In this document: piece by piece, positions 7,627 through 15,270 of the stretch | How positions within the stretch are numbered: position 1 is the stretch's first letter | How the letters are laid out: each line of letters begins with the position of its first letter | Source: RUG334 sp045599645 | GTDB taxonomy: Bacteria; Muiribacteriota; Ozemobacteria; Ozemobacterales; Ozemobacteraceae | NCBI GenBank assembly: GCA_045599645.1 | Contig: JAZRWI010000020.1 | Coordinates: forward strand, 24,769-88,768 | Length of the DNA: 64,000 bases | Direction: 5' to 3' | The notes under the pieces: model-generated | Database searches by the model: none | What the model was told of the DNA's origin: nothing | What the model saw: the letters and a program-made list of their open reading frames with translations, nothing else | Position numbers and translations under genes: made by a program

Positions 7627-8916
7627 TTATTCAACGCTGAATGGATTAGTGCTATCTGCGTTTTCAACCTGAATCTTTTCGCTTGAAACAGTAGCTTCGA
7701 TTCTAGCAGCTTCAACATCAACGCCTTCGCTATCAACTTCTTTACCGCGAGTGGCGATATATTTCTTAACAGCGTCAGACTTACCGCACATATCCATAAG
7801 TTCATCATCTGTGAACTTGAAGAGGAAGGTTTCATCAACAATCTTAACAACCTTTTCAGCGTCATCCGGATTGTTCTTAATGAATCTCTTTACGAATGTA
7901 GACAAATCTCTGAAGAGCATCCAGCGAGTATCTGTGAATGCTTTTGTAACCTTGTCCTGACCGCCTTCGATTTCAGTAGCAAGACGATACATAAGGTAAG
8001 CATTGTAAGATTCAGCTTTGCGTAACTGTTCAGCAGTTGCATCTTCAGGAAGAACTGTAGTATAAGAACCAGCTTCGGTCTTAGATTCCTGAACAAGTGA
8101 CTTGGTGTTATTGATGATGCCCTGAGCTTCTTTTTCAGATTCAATCATTTCATTGTATTCAGCCCAGCCTTCTACAAAAGCAGATCTTTCACCAGTAATT
8201 TCGTTACCATAGTGAGAACCGTCTTTTCCGTAAGGATTGATAAGTTCCTTAATGGTTGTATCCATGCAGTGAGCATATTCGTGAATCATTGTTGAAGCAG
8301 CATCTTCCGGACCAGAGCTGTAGTTGTAGCAGTTGCTGCTCATATTGATTGTGAAACCAGTAGAGCATGGCCAGAAGTCCTTGCGGACATGTGGATACTT
8401 GCTAGCATCATCGAAACCAGTTGTATCAGAAAGGATTACGTTTACATTTGAACGATAGCTTGCATCTGCTCTTTCCTTCATTGCATCAGAATATGCAGCG
8501 CGGAAGCTGGCAAGCAATGCTTTCTGACCGTTTGAAAGTTCGTCTTCGGAACTAGCACCCATAGCAGCAAGAAGTTCAGCTTCAGAGGAAACTTTTACTC
8601 TGTTTACCTTGTAGGCGATATTTGAATCTTCGCCAGAATACCAGGTCTTTTCGCCTTCGCCGATAGCGAAGTTTCTAGTAATGCATTCTTCCCAGGTTTT
8701 GCCAACCCAGTTAACAGCCTTCTTACCAACCTTCTTTATTTTGGTCCAAAGACTATCATCAGAAGAAATCGGTTCGTTGATCTGAATTACTTCTTCTATT
8801 GACTGATAGTAAAAAGTAAAACCAACATCATCAACAGCTTCAGCTTTATTTACAGGCATGAAGCAGAAAATGCCAAGCATTACGATGGCCATTACCAAGT
8901 ATTTGAAGTTTTTCAA
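7627..8916 (-). CDS. secreted HExxH metallopeptidase-like protein
   Basis: 429 residues with an N-terminal signal peptide (MKNFKYLVMAIVMLGIFCFM, cleavage near NKAEA). Residues 212-216 are HEYAH, a zincin HExxH motif, within STMIHEYAHCMD. About 30 residues on, FVEGWAEYNEM supplies glutamates (E249/E253) that could be the third zinc ligand of a gluzincin. This suggests an exported zinc peptidase, although the family is not recognised and substrate is unknown. A paralogue-like protein with HEMTH lies at 23323-24531. GGAG precedes the ATG at a long spacing and a terminator follows the gene, so it is monocistronic. Confidence 0.8.
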   Translation of the reverse strand: MKNFKYLVMAIVMLGIFCFMPVNKAEAVDDVGFTFYYQSIEEVIQINEPISSDDSLWTKIKKVGKKAVNWVGKTWEECITRNFAIGEGEKTWYSGEDSNIAYKVNRVKVSSEAELLAAMGASSEDELSNGQKALLASFRAAYSDAMKERADASYRSNVNVILSDTTGFDDASKYPHVRKDFWPCSTGFTINMSSNCYNYSSGPEDAASTMIHEYAHCMDTTIKELINPYGKDGSHYGNEITGERSAFVEGWAEYNEMIESEKEAQGIINNTKSLVQESKTEAGSYTTVLPEDATAEQLRKAESYNAYLMYRLATEIEGGQDKVTKAFTDTRWMLFRDLSTFVKRFIKNNPDDAEKVVKIVDETFLFKFTDDELMDMCGKSDAVKKYIATRGKEVDSEGVDVEAARIEATVSSEKIQVENADSTNPFSVE

Positions 8917-9287
8917 GGTGAACTCCTATGTCACGGAATACTAATCCGAAATCTGATAACCCAATTAAACAGGTACAATAATTATAATGATTTTTTAGCC
9001 AACTGTTAAGTGTTTTCCAAAAATTTTCAATATAATTATTCGCTTTATTAATATACTTTATAAATAAAAAAAAGTTTTTAAAAAGTTAGAGGCGTGTTTA
9101 TAAGAAACGAGTGTAAGAGAGGATAGGGGTTAGAGAGAGATGGCAAGGTATGTTGCAATAGCCCTCATCCGTCTTCTGCTACGCAGAATCCACCTTCAGC
9201 AGTTTTATGCTACATCCTGTAGCAACTGCACGCCGCCATCCATGGCGGCAGCCCCTAAAGGAGGAAGGCCTCGCAGGGGCGACTCCC

Positions 9288-9497
9288 TTCGAACTTCAAG
9301 CTTCCAGCTTCGAGCTTCAGGCTTCCTGCTTCAAGCTTCAAGCTTCGAGCTTCAGGCTTCGAGCTTCAGGCTTCCTGCTTCGGGCTTCGAGCTTCGGGCT
9401 TCCTGCTTCAGGCTTCGGGCTTCGGGCTTCGAGCTTCAGGCTTCCTGCTTCAGGCTTCGGGCTTCGGGCTTCGGGCTTCGGGCTTCGAGCTTCAGGC
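9288..9497. repeat. degenerate AGCTTC/GGCTTC tandem array
   Basis: About 28 units of CTTC preceded by GAG, CAG, GGG or CTG with a 7-8-bp period. The same motif recurs at 9571-9603, 47341-47394 and 53553-53645, always between genes. Confidence 0.9.
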
Positions 9498-9520
9498 TGC
9501 CAGCAGCCAAAAGCTAATAG

Positions 9521-9571
9521 CGTATAGAATCACACTTCTACATCCACTGCTATAGAAGATGCCTGGCTTTC
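9521..9571 (+). repeat. conserved dispersed box, copy C (best example)
   Basis: CGTATAGAATCACACTTCTA, then CATCCACTGCTATAGAAGAT, then GCCTGGCTTTC. Here the neighbouring array is the AGCTTC type, not the 9-mer. Confidence 0.85.
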
Positions 9572-9771
9572 AAGCTTTCAAGCTTTCAAGCTTCCAAGCT
9601 TCAGTCTTTAAACTGTTATCACATTTTAGATAATTAATACAATTTATTGGTGCAAAAAAAAGAGATAAACCAGTTATTTTCACAAATTACATGGTGGGTT
9701 TAGCGGTTATTTATGGTTTTCAAGAGGTATGTCCGAACCCCGATTTATGTACAAAATTTCAATGTTGATAT

Positions 9772-9823
9772 TGTGGATAACTATGGGGATAATGGTACAA
9801 AGCCAGTACCATCTTGTGGAAAA
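9772..9823 (+). promoter_or_regulatory. cluster of three DnaA-box-like sites
   Basis: TGTGGATAA (9772-9780) is a perfect DnaA box in reverse orientation. TGGGGATAA (9784-9792) and TGTGGAAAA (9815-9823) each match 8 of 9, all in the same direction. They lie in a 300-bp gene-free stretch next to dnaX. This could be an origin or a DnaA-controlled site, and chance is not excluded. Confidence 0.4.
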
Positions 9824-9924
9824 CTAATTCAACATACCCTTTGACAATTTGAATATTTTGCAGTAGGCGAGTGCATTTTCTGAATGAAAATTCACAAAAC
9901 ACAACCCTTAATCACTAGACAGGC

Positions 9925-11739
9925 TCATTCTATCTTGATTATGTCTCCGCCAAAAACCTCAAGCGCAGCGGAAACCTCAGGTGTAGCTTTCACCTTTTCC
10001 TTAGCCTGCTCGTCAATCTTGGCTATTTCTTCCTGCATATTGATCCTTGGAGCAGCCTGAGCCACAGCAGAAACACTATTGTGAGAAGAAGAAACAGGAC
10101 CAGTAGCAGAGGAAGAACCAGCCATACATATTCTCAAAGATTTAACATCAGACCAAAGTTCTTTGGCTGCTTCGAGGATAATATCCTGTTTAGGCTGTTC
10201 CTTAAGCATTGAATAGCTGAAGGAATGGGCAAGTTCAATAGTCAAAATTCCTTCACTGCTTCGTTTAAGGCTGGCAGTCTTCATCAGGCTTGAAACCATG
10301 GGGTGTTTTTTACTTATAGCGTCACAAAGCTTCAGAGCATCACTATTCAAGCTTTTAACCGTTGTAGGATGACTGCCCTGACCAAATCCAACAGGCTGTG
10401 CACTTGCACTGGATGAAGCACCACGACGTATAGTTGTTACTGTTGTTGCAGGTAATTCTTCTAGAGCTTGCCTCGCAGGCGACATTGTTCCTGCATTTGG
10501 AGCTGCTGTTCTACCTGTAATCTGGTTACTTGTAGCAATGCGCTTCAAACCGGCAACCTTCTGTTCAAGCTGGTCAATACGTTTTTCTATTGCTTCGGAG
10601 GCAAATATTTCATCGCCGAGACCGAGCTTAATAAGCTCAGATTCAAGTAAAATACGAGCCTGTAAAGAACTGCGAAGACTCATCAGAATACGTTCTATCC
10701 TGGTTACACTACCAATCAGATAGCGAACTGTTATTGGCTTAATCTGCTCAATAGTTTCCGAAACCTGTTCTGCAGGCAAATCAAGAATCTGATTTGCATT
10801 CGGGTCTATCTTAAGAAGCATGCAGCGACGCATATATTCTAGAAGGTCACGACCAATTGTTAATGGTTCATAGCCTTTTACATAAAGTTCGTTTATAACC
10901 TTAACAAGATTGGGAAGGTTATGATCAAATATGGCGCCAGCTGTTTCCTTCAGGGTTGAATAGCTGAGGCGGCGGGTCATTTCAAGAACATAGTCCAGAG
11001 TAATCTTGTCTGCAACTGAAGACGAAGATATCTGGTCTAATATGCTCAATGCATCTCTGAAGCCACCTTCTGCACATTCTGCAATCATAGAAAGAGCTTC
11101 CGGTTCAAATTCCGGGAACTGGCCTGCTTCATGTTCCAAGCCGACAATTTCTTCAAGACGAGCCTGAATAGTCTTTCTTGAAACAGAGTGGAAATCGAAG
11201 CACTGGCAACGGGATATGATTGTTGCTGGAACCTTCTGAGGGTCAGTTGTTGCCAGAACGAAAATTACATTTTCAGGTGGTTCTTCAAGAGTCTTCAAAA
11301 AAGCGTTGAAGGCTGAACCAGAAAGCATGTGAACTTCGTCTATGATATAAATCTTGTATTTGCCTTCTGCTGGTTTGTATTTAACCTTTTCCCGCATCTG
11401 TCTGATATCTTCAACACCGTTATTTGAAGCGGCGTCTATTTCAACGATATCCATGAAATTCATTTCTTCGATGCGGCGGCAGTTATCGCAGACACCACAG
11501 CAGTCTGGCAAACCGTTTTTATCCTTTTTAAGGTCTGTGCAGTTTAAAATCTTTGCTAAAAGACGGGCAGAAGAGGTCTTACCTGTGCCGCGAGGGCCTG
11601 AAAACATATATGCGTGTGCAATTCTGCCTGACGCAACTGCTGACTGGATTGTTTTGGAGATATGTTCCTGACCGGCTAATTCAGAAAATCTTTGAGGACG
11701 ATATTTGCGATAAAGGTTTACTCTGGCAGGAACTGTCAT
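9925..11739 (-). CDS. dnaX: DNA polymerase III subunit gamma/tau
   Basis: 604 residues. This is the clamp-loader ATPase that opens and loads the beta clamp. Walker A GPRGTGKT is at 48-55, zinc-binding cysteines C67, C80/C81, C84 and C87 follow, and Walker B IIDEVHML is at 132-139. SRC sensor residues and a short variable C-terminal tail complete it. No obvious slippery A-run for gamma production was noticed. GGAG precedes the ATG, and the start lies just after the SRP RNA terminator. The order tRNA-Ser, SRP RNA, dnaX matches the known Bacillus subtilis arrangement, but the usual yaaK-recR genes downstream are absent, replaced by a repeat region. Confidence 0.97.
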   Translation of the reverse strand: MTVPARVNLYRKYRPQRFSELAGQEHISKTIQSAVASGRIAHAYMFSGPRGTGKTSSARLLAKILNCTDLKKDKNGLPDCCGVCDNCRRIEEMNFMDIVEIDAASNNGVEDIRQMREKVKYKPAEGKYKIYIIDEVHMLSGSAFNAFLKTLEEPPENVIFVLATTDPQKVPATIISRCQCFDFHSVSRKTIQARLEEIVGLEHEAGQFPEFEPEALSMIAECAEGGFRDALSILDQISSSSVADKITLDYVLEMTRRLSYSTLKETAGAIFDHNLPNLVKVINELYVKGYEPLTIGRDLLEYMRRCMLLKIDPNANQILDLPAEQVSETIEQIKPITVRYLIGSVTRIERILMSLRSSLQARILLESELIKLGLGDEIFASEAIEKRIDQLEQKVAGLKRIATSNQITGRTAAPNAGTMSPARQALEELPATTVTTIRRGASSSASAQPVGFGQGSHPTTVKSLNSDALKLCDAISKKHPMVSSLMKTASLKRSSEGILTIELAHSFSYSMLKEQPKQDIILEAAKELWSDVKSLRICMAGSSSATGPVSSSHNSVSAVAQAAPRINMQEEIAKIDEQAKEKVKATPEVSAALEVFGGDIIKIE

Positions 11740-11756
11740 TTATTTTTCTCCGTATA

Positions 11757-11784
11757 AAAAAAAAGACCCGATTTCCGGGCTTTT
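11757..11784 (-). terminator. SRP RNA terminator
   Basis: On minus, GCCCGGAAATCGGGT forms a short stem followed by ten T residues. A small additional hairpin (CTGAAC/GTTCAG, 11788-11802) precedes it. Confidence 0.8.
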
Positions 11785-11799
11785 GTTCTGAACTGTGTT

Positions 11800-11968
11800 C
11801 AGTATCGACAGCACGTCTCCAGAGCCTTAGGCTCAGGATAGGCACATCCACATCACCCGAAAGCGATCGCTTACCGTTGCTATCTTCCGATCCTGGCGGG
11901 GTTCACGGACTTTCGCCGTGTGGAACCCATCCATCAACGCTTCCAGAACTGGTCGTTACCGTCGACAT
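11800..11968 (-). ncRNA. ffs: signal recognition particle RNA
   Basis: The minus strand holds the SRP helix-8 core: GCCAGGAUCGGAAGAUAGCA, with the GGAA tetraloop closed by AUC/GAU and the conserved CAGG/AGCA internal loop. It is preceded by GUGAACCCC as in Bacillus-type RNA. The ends pair: GTCGACGG (11966-11959) with CTGTCGAT (11811-11804). The length of about 170 nt is longer than the 114-nt E. coli 4.5S RNA and shorter than the 270-nt Bacillus scRNA. It sits directly after tRNA-Ser(GGA) and before dnaX. Confidence 0.88.
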
Positions 11969-12057
11969 CGGAAAGGGCGGGATTCGAACCCGCGATAGAG
12001 TTACCCCTATTCACGCTCTCCAGGCGTGCGCCTTAAACCAAACTCAGCCACCTTTCC
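11969..12057 (-). tRNA. tRNA-Ser(GGA)
   Basis: 89 nt, acceptor GGAAAGG/CCTTTCC with G73. Anticodon loop CTGGAGA, long variable arm, TTCGAAT T-loop. The 3' CCA is not encoded. Confidence 0.95.
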
Positions 12058-12090
12058 AAACTAGTTTTTACGAAAACCAGCAAAAAAAAG

Positions 12091-12165
12091 CGCGCCCGAG
12101 AGGACTCGAACCTCTGGCCACCAGATCCGCAATCTGATGCTCTATCCAAACTGAGCTACGGGCGC
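12091..12165 (-). tRNA. tRNA-Arg(GCG)
   Basis: 75 nt, acceptor GCGCCCG/CGGGCGC with G73. Stem TCAGA/TCTGG encloses loop TTGCGGA, so position 34 is G: anticodon GCG. A20 and the overall sequence are arginine-like. Most bacteria use ACG modified to ICG for this box, so an encoded G34 is unusual. Confidence 0.9.
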
Positions 12166-12172
12166 ATATCCT

Positions 12173-12261
12173 CGGAGAGAGGGGGATTCGAACCCCCGGT
12201 ACCAGTTACCCAATACGACAGTTTAGCAAACTGTTGGTTTAAGCCACTCACCCATCTCTCC
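12173..12261 (-). tRNA. tRNA-Ser(GCT)
   Basis: 89 nt, acceptor GGAGAGA/TCTCTCC. Anticodon stem ACAGT/ACTGT encloses TTGCTAA. Long variable arm, G73, no encoded CCA. Confidence 0.95.
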
Positions 12262-12271
12262 AGATGGCAAA

Positions 12272-12355
12272 CGGAGGAAGTAGGATTCGAACCCACGGAG
12301 CTGTTAACTCAACGGTTTTCAAGACCGCCGCATTCGACCACTCTGCCATTCCTCC
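12272..12355 (-). tRNA. tRNA-Ser(TGA)
   Basis: 84 nt, acceptor GGAGGAA/TTCCTCC. Anticodon loop CTTGAAA, long variable arm, G73, no encoded CCA. First gene of the tRNA-SRP RNA cluster on minus. Confidence 0.94.
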
Positions 12356-12435
12356 AGAGCAGAAGGGAGTATAACAGATATTTTTATAAAAATCAACACC
12401 TAAAATATTTTTTTTAGATTTTTTTTGGCATAAAA

Positions 12436-12460
12436 AAAGGCTCCCAAACAGAGAGCCTTT
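12436..12460 (-). terminator. intrinsic terminator
   Basis: Stem AAAGGCTC/GAGCCTTT, with seven T residues following on the minus strand. It ends the 12476-13642 gene. Confidence 0.85.
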
Positions 12461-12475
12461 CTTAATATCGAAACG

Positions 12476-13642
12476 TTATTCGAAATCAAGTCCGACAGAA
12501 GGTTTAACAACCTTTTCTTCAGCCTGGTCTACTGTCCAGTCGATAGCCTGGTCTGCCTTATCCTTTGCAAATTCCTTAACTGATGGCAGAGTCATATCCA
12601 TAGCTTCCAAACCGGCATCAATAAGGCCCTCAGTTGCTTCCTTTGTTGCTTCTTTGGTGCCTTCGTTAAAAATAACACTATTCATACCGCTCAAAGCTTC
12701 GAAAGTCAAATCAGAAGCAGCATTCTTACCAATAGCTGCGGTATCCCAGAAACCTTTGGAAACAGCCTGCATAGAATCAGGATTAGTAAAACCACAATCA
12801 GCAAACCATTTTGCTGAATCGCCAATTAAAGAGGTACAGCCTTCAGAAATAGCTTCTTCGGCAACAACCTTTGCTGCTTCACCAGCTGTATTCATAGCAA
12901 CGTTACCCATGAGCTGCGCATCTGATGCATAGCCTGCTTCCGCGGTATCAAGCAACCCCTGACCTGTGCCTTTAAGCATTGGTATTGCCGCATCAAGAGC
13001 AAGAATAACAGCGTCACAGACTTCAGAAATAGCAAAAGCAACTTCCTGAACGGCAGGAACTGGGATTGCAGCAACAACCTTCATGATAGGTCCAATAATT
13101 TCTACAACTGTTTTAATGGTTTCTAAGGTTTCACCAATGCCAACAAGCAGGTTACCTGCCTTTTCAAGACATTCCCTGTTAACAGCCTGAGCACGGGCAG
13201 CAGCCGTCAGACCCTTTTCTGCGACTTCCTTCGGATCCAGCTTGGCCGCAGCGCCAATAAAGCCGTTATCTCTGTCCTTTTTTGCTGCTTCCATGCTTTC
13301 CTGAGCAGATTTTACAGCAGCATTTGATTCCTTAATCTGGGCAACATAGTCTACATAATTAGGCTTTGTACCATTAACAGCACTATCCCAATATTCACCA
13401 CAGTTTTCTGCAACTGAACAACAGTTCAGAACCTGCTTCATAAACCAGCCAAGCTCTATTTCCTTAAGAGCCATAACCTGATCATAAGCTTCGTCAAAAT
13501 TGCTTTCTGAATCTTCTATTGAAGCAGTACTTTCATTAGCAGGTTCTTCTTCAGCCCAGGCGGCCAACGGTGCTGCAAAAGGCTGCAGCAGCATAAGAAG
13601 TGCTAATAATAGACTTATAAAACTTTTATAACGCTTAAACAT
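12476..13642 (-). CDS. secreted helical protein, paralogue of 17487-18659
   Basis: 388 residues from ATG 13642, chosen because GGAGG sits 7 nt upstream and the peptide opens with a signal sequence (MFKRYKSFISLLLALLMLLQ, cleavage near AAWA). An upstream in-frame ATG at 13672 lacks this. The mature protein is almost all helix. A conserved head (YDQVMALKEIELGW) is followed by a coiled segment (YVDYVAQIKESNAAVKSAQE), a long hydrophobic Ala/Val/Ile-rich stretch (about residues 155-225), then an amphipathic C-terminal half. The same order occurs in the 390-residue paralogue at 17487. The pair flanks the pilin-like operon. I do not recognise the family; a membrane-inserting or structural role is only conjecture. 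Confidence 0.82.
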   Translation of the reverse strand: MFKRYKSFISLLLALLMLLQPFAAPLAAWAEEEPANESTASIEDSESNFDEAYDQVMALKEIELGWFMKQVLNCCSVAENCGEYWDSAVNGTKPNYVDYVAQIKESNAAVKSAQESMEAAKKDRDNGFIGAAAKLDPKEVAEKGLTAAARAQAVNRECLEKAGNLLVGIGETLETIKTVVEIIGPIMKVVAAIPVPAVQEVAFAISEVCDAVILALDAAIPMLKGTGQGLLDTAEAGYASDAQLMGNVAMNTAGEAAKVVAEEAISEGCTSLIGDSAKWFADCGFTNPDSMQAVSKGFWDTAAIGKNAASDLTFEALSGMNSVIFNEGTKEATKEATEGLIDAGLEAMDMTLPSVKEFAKDKADQAIDWTVDQAEEKVVKPSVGLDFE

Positions 13643-13688
13643 TCCTCTTCCTCCGTAGGGGACTATATACAAATATCTCTCTAATGTA

Positions 13689-13697
13689 ATTATACCA
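13689..13697 (-). promoter_or_regulatory. extended -10 promoter element
   Basis: TGGTATAAT on the minus strand, about 45 nt before the gene starting at 13642. No convincing -35 is present, as expected for a TGn-TATAAT type. Confidence 0.5.
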
Positions 13698-13726
13698 CAC
13701 AGATAAAAATTTGGTAGATGGTATAT

Positions 13727-14365
13727 TTATTCACCAGACCAGTTCCATTCAAGATTGGTTACATCGTGATTTACAACAGCGCTGCATATAGTCGTTGTAA
13801 GCTCAAGTTCCTTAGTTTCATGAGCTTCTTCTGTTTTAATCTTCATAGTAACAAGAATCATAGGAACTTCATCATTCAAAGGATGGTAATAGAGGTCAAA
13901 CTTAATGTCCTCCATTCCCTTGAAGGCCTTGTTACCTGAAGCGCTATGACGGTTCAAGACCTTGCTGGAAGGATCAAAGGAATACTGGATTTCTTCTCGC
14001 ACCCTATTCCCGCCACTATCAGAAGTATTTTTGCAGAAAATAATATCGTGGCTGTTTAAAACAATAGGTCTGGAAGAGTGCTTAGTATAGCTCGTTGCAT
14101 AAAGAACAGGGTCTGTTCTGACCTCTTCCCTGACTTCCATTTTTTCGTTACTGTCATAAAGAGGGGTAGCTGAAGAAAAATCACGTCTCAGAGAATTGAT
14201 TACAAGACGGGCATCCTGAAGGTTCTGCAGGTCAACAGTTCCCTTGGCAACGTCGCCGCGGATTATGCCAGAAAGCTTCATAACAAGCGCAATAATAGCT
14301 GCAGCCAAACCAACGGCTACAACAGTTTCAACAAGGGTAAAGCCTCTTTTGCGTTTTCTTGTCAT
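13727..14365 (-). CDS. prepilin-like protein (GFTLVE type)
   Basis: 212 residues. Residues 8-31 are a type IV prepilin N-terminus: basic leader TRKRKR, cleavage site G-FTLVE with the conserved Glu at +5, and a hydrophobic helix. After prepilin peptidase cleavage the helix anchors the protein in the inner membrane or pilus. The globular domain resembles the minor pseudopilin J / PilW group in length and layout, but I see no decisive motif. Its ATG overlaps the preceding gene's TGA by one base (TGATG), so translation is coupled. Last gene of a four-gene operon. Confidence 0.88.
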   Translation of the reverse strand: MTRKRKRGFTLVETVVAVGLAAAIIALVMKLSGIIRGDVAKGTVDLQNLQDARLVINSLRRDFSSATPLYDSNEKMEVREEVRTDPVLYATSYTKHSSRPIVLNSHDIIFCKNTSDSGGNRVREEIQYSFDPSSKVLNRHSASGNKAFKGMEDIKFDLYYHPLNDEVPMILVTMKIKTEEAHETKELELTTTICSAVVNHDVTNLEWNWSGE

Positions 14366-14901
14366 CAGTAATATGCCTTATCGTCAAAAATAATTGTGGA
14401 CATATAAAGCTTTCGCATTCTGTCCGGTTCTCCAGAGGTAGCTTCCAGCTTCTTCGGAGTCTTTCCTTCATTCCAATATATACCAATTGTAATTTTCTTA
14501 AGAAACCTGCCATTGGGCACGCTCTTAAGATCTTCTATTTTTACTGTTCTGTAAAAATAGCATCTCGAATAATCCTGAGGGTAATTAGTGTTTGTAACAG
14601 AGTTCTTGGCATTATCGCCAACAGGCATTTTGATTGATTCACCATTTGAAGGGTCAACCAGGGAGCCCTGCAGAATAGCAACGTTTGCATCTGTTACCTC
14701 ACTGAAGGGTGTTGAATTAACCCAGTCAACACCTTCCTGCGCAAGCTCGAGAGCTCGCAGGTAGTTGATTGATTTACTTGATTCTGCTCTTGAGGAAGTG
14801 CTCATCCAGGCAATAGAAGAAAATAGCACTACGAAAATCGCAGTGGCAACAACAATTTCTGTTATTGTAAAGCCTTTTCTACTAGTCCTGTTCAACGACA
14901 T
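14365..14901 (-). CDS. prepilin-like protein (GFTITE type)
   Basis: 178 residues from the ATG at 14901, chosen because it leaves a normal short leader (MSLNRTSRKG) before FTITEIVVATAIFVVLFSS. An ATG at 14952 would give an over-long leader and a 70-nt overlap. It overlaps the preceding gene by about 20 nt. The conserved glutamate at +5 is present. It is probably a minor pilin or pseudopilin of PilV/GspI type. No pilus ATPase, platform protein or prepilin peptidase is in the window, so the machinery must be elsewhere. Confidence 0.85.
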   Translation of the reverse strand: MSLNRTSRKGFTITEIVVATAIFVVLFSSIAWMSTSSRAESSKSINYLRALELAQEGVDWVNSTPFSEVTDANVAILQGSLVDPSNGESIKMPVGDNAKNSVTNTNYPQDYSRCYFYRTVKIEDLKSVPNGRFLKKITIGIYWNEGKTPKKLEATSGEPDRMRKLYMSTIIFDDKAYY

Positions 14902-15268
14902 AATCCTTCTTAGCTTTGTTTTTCTTAGCCATTGCTTTTGCAATGGAATCAAGTCTTTCAGTCATATTAGAATGCATGTCCTGATAATCATTGACACTAT
15001 AAGGAGTAAAATATTTTTCTTCCATGCTATGGGCATAAGCAGTATCTCTAGGCCCATCCTGGGTTTCAAAAACTTTTTCCTTGTCCTTTGGCTTAGCGGC
15101 CATTGGATTATCAATCTTTTTCAGGAATATATTCTCACTATCAGAGGTTTCAACAACAGTATCTGTCTTTTTATTAACAGTCTTTTTCTTTCCACCGACG
15201 GGCTTAAACAGCAAAACCATACACATAAAGCCCACAGAGAGCACGGCCAATATAATATAATTTCGCAT
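14882..15268 (-). CDS. small inner-membrane-anchored protein in pilin operon
   Basis: 128 residues. One N-terminal membrane segment (IILAVLSVGFMCMVLLF) is followed by a highly charged, Lys/Asp-rich tail with no cysteine-based fold. It begins 2 nt after the stop of the 713-residue protein and overlaps the next pilin gene. The topology (short cytoplasmic N-terminus, periplasmic tail) resembles GspC/PilP-like connectors in size only. The family is not recognised. Confidence 0.75.
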   Translation of the reverse strand: MRNYIILAVLSVGFMCMVLLFKPVGGKKKTVNKKTDTVVETSDSENIFLKKIDNPMAAKPKDKEKVFETQDGPRDTAYAHSMEEKYFTPYSVNDYQDMHSNMTERLDSIAKAMAKKNKAKKDYVVEQD

Positions 15269-15270
15269 AT

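Larger units (their letters stand above)
8917..9771. repeat. gene-free region: AT-rich stretch then composite repeats
   Basis: 8985-9090 is strongly AT-rich. 9171-9285 holds a palindromic element with CCCTCATCCGTC and AGGAAGGCCTCGCAGGGGCG, whose relatives are at 21738-21860 and 25014-25200. 9288-9497 is a long array of 7-8-mers of the AGCTTC/GGCTTC type. 9521-9571 is a conserved-box copy, followed by CAAGCTTT repeats to 9603. The apparent ORFs here are products of the array periodicity. Confidence 0.85.

Noticed and set aside
9140..9527. Plus-strand ORFs rich in FELRASGF-like repeats
   Set aside because: Products of the AGCTTC array and a palindromic element; no ribosome site and no conservation between copies.
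11553..12137. 194-codon plus-strand ORF across dnaX start, SRP RNA and tRNAs
   Set aside because: It runs antisense through clear RNA genes; its GGIRTRDR-type text is the usual antisense tRNA artefact.
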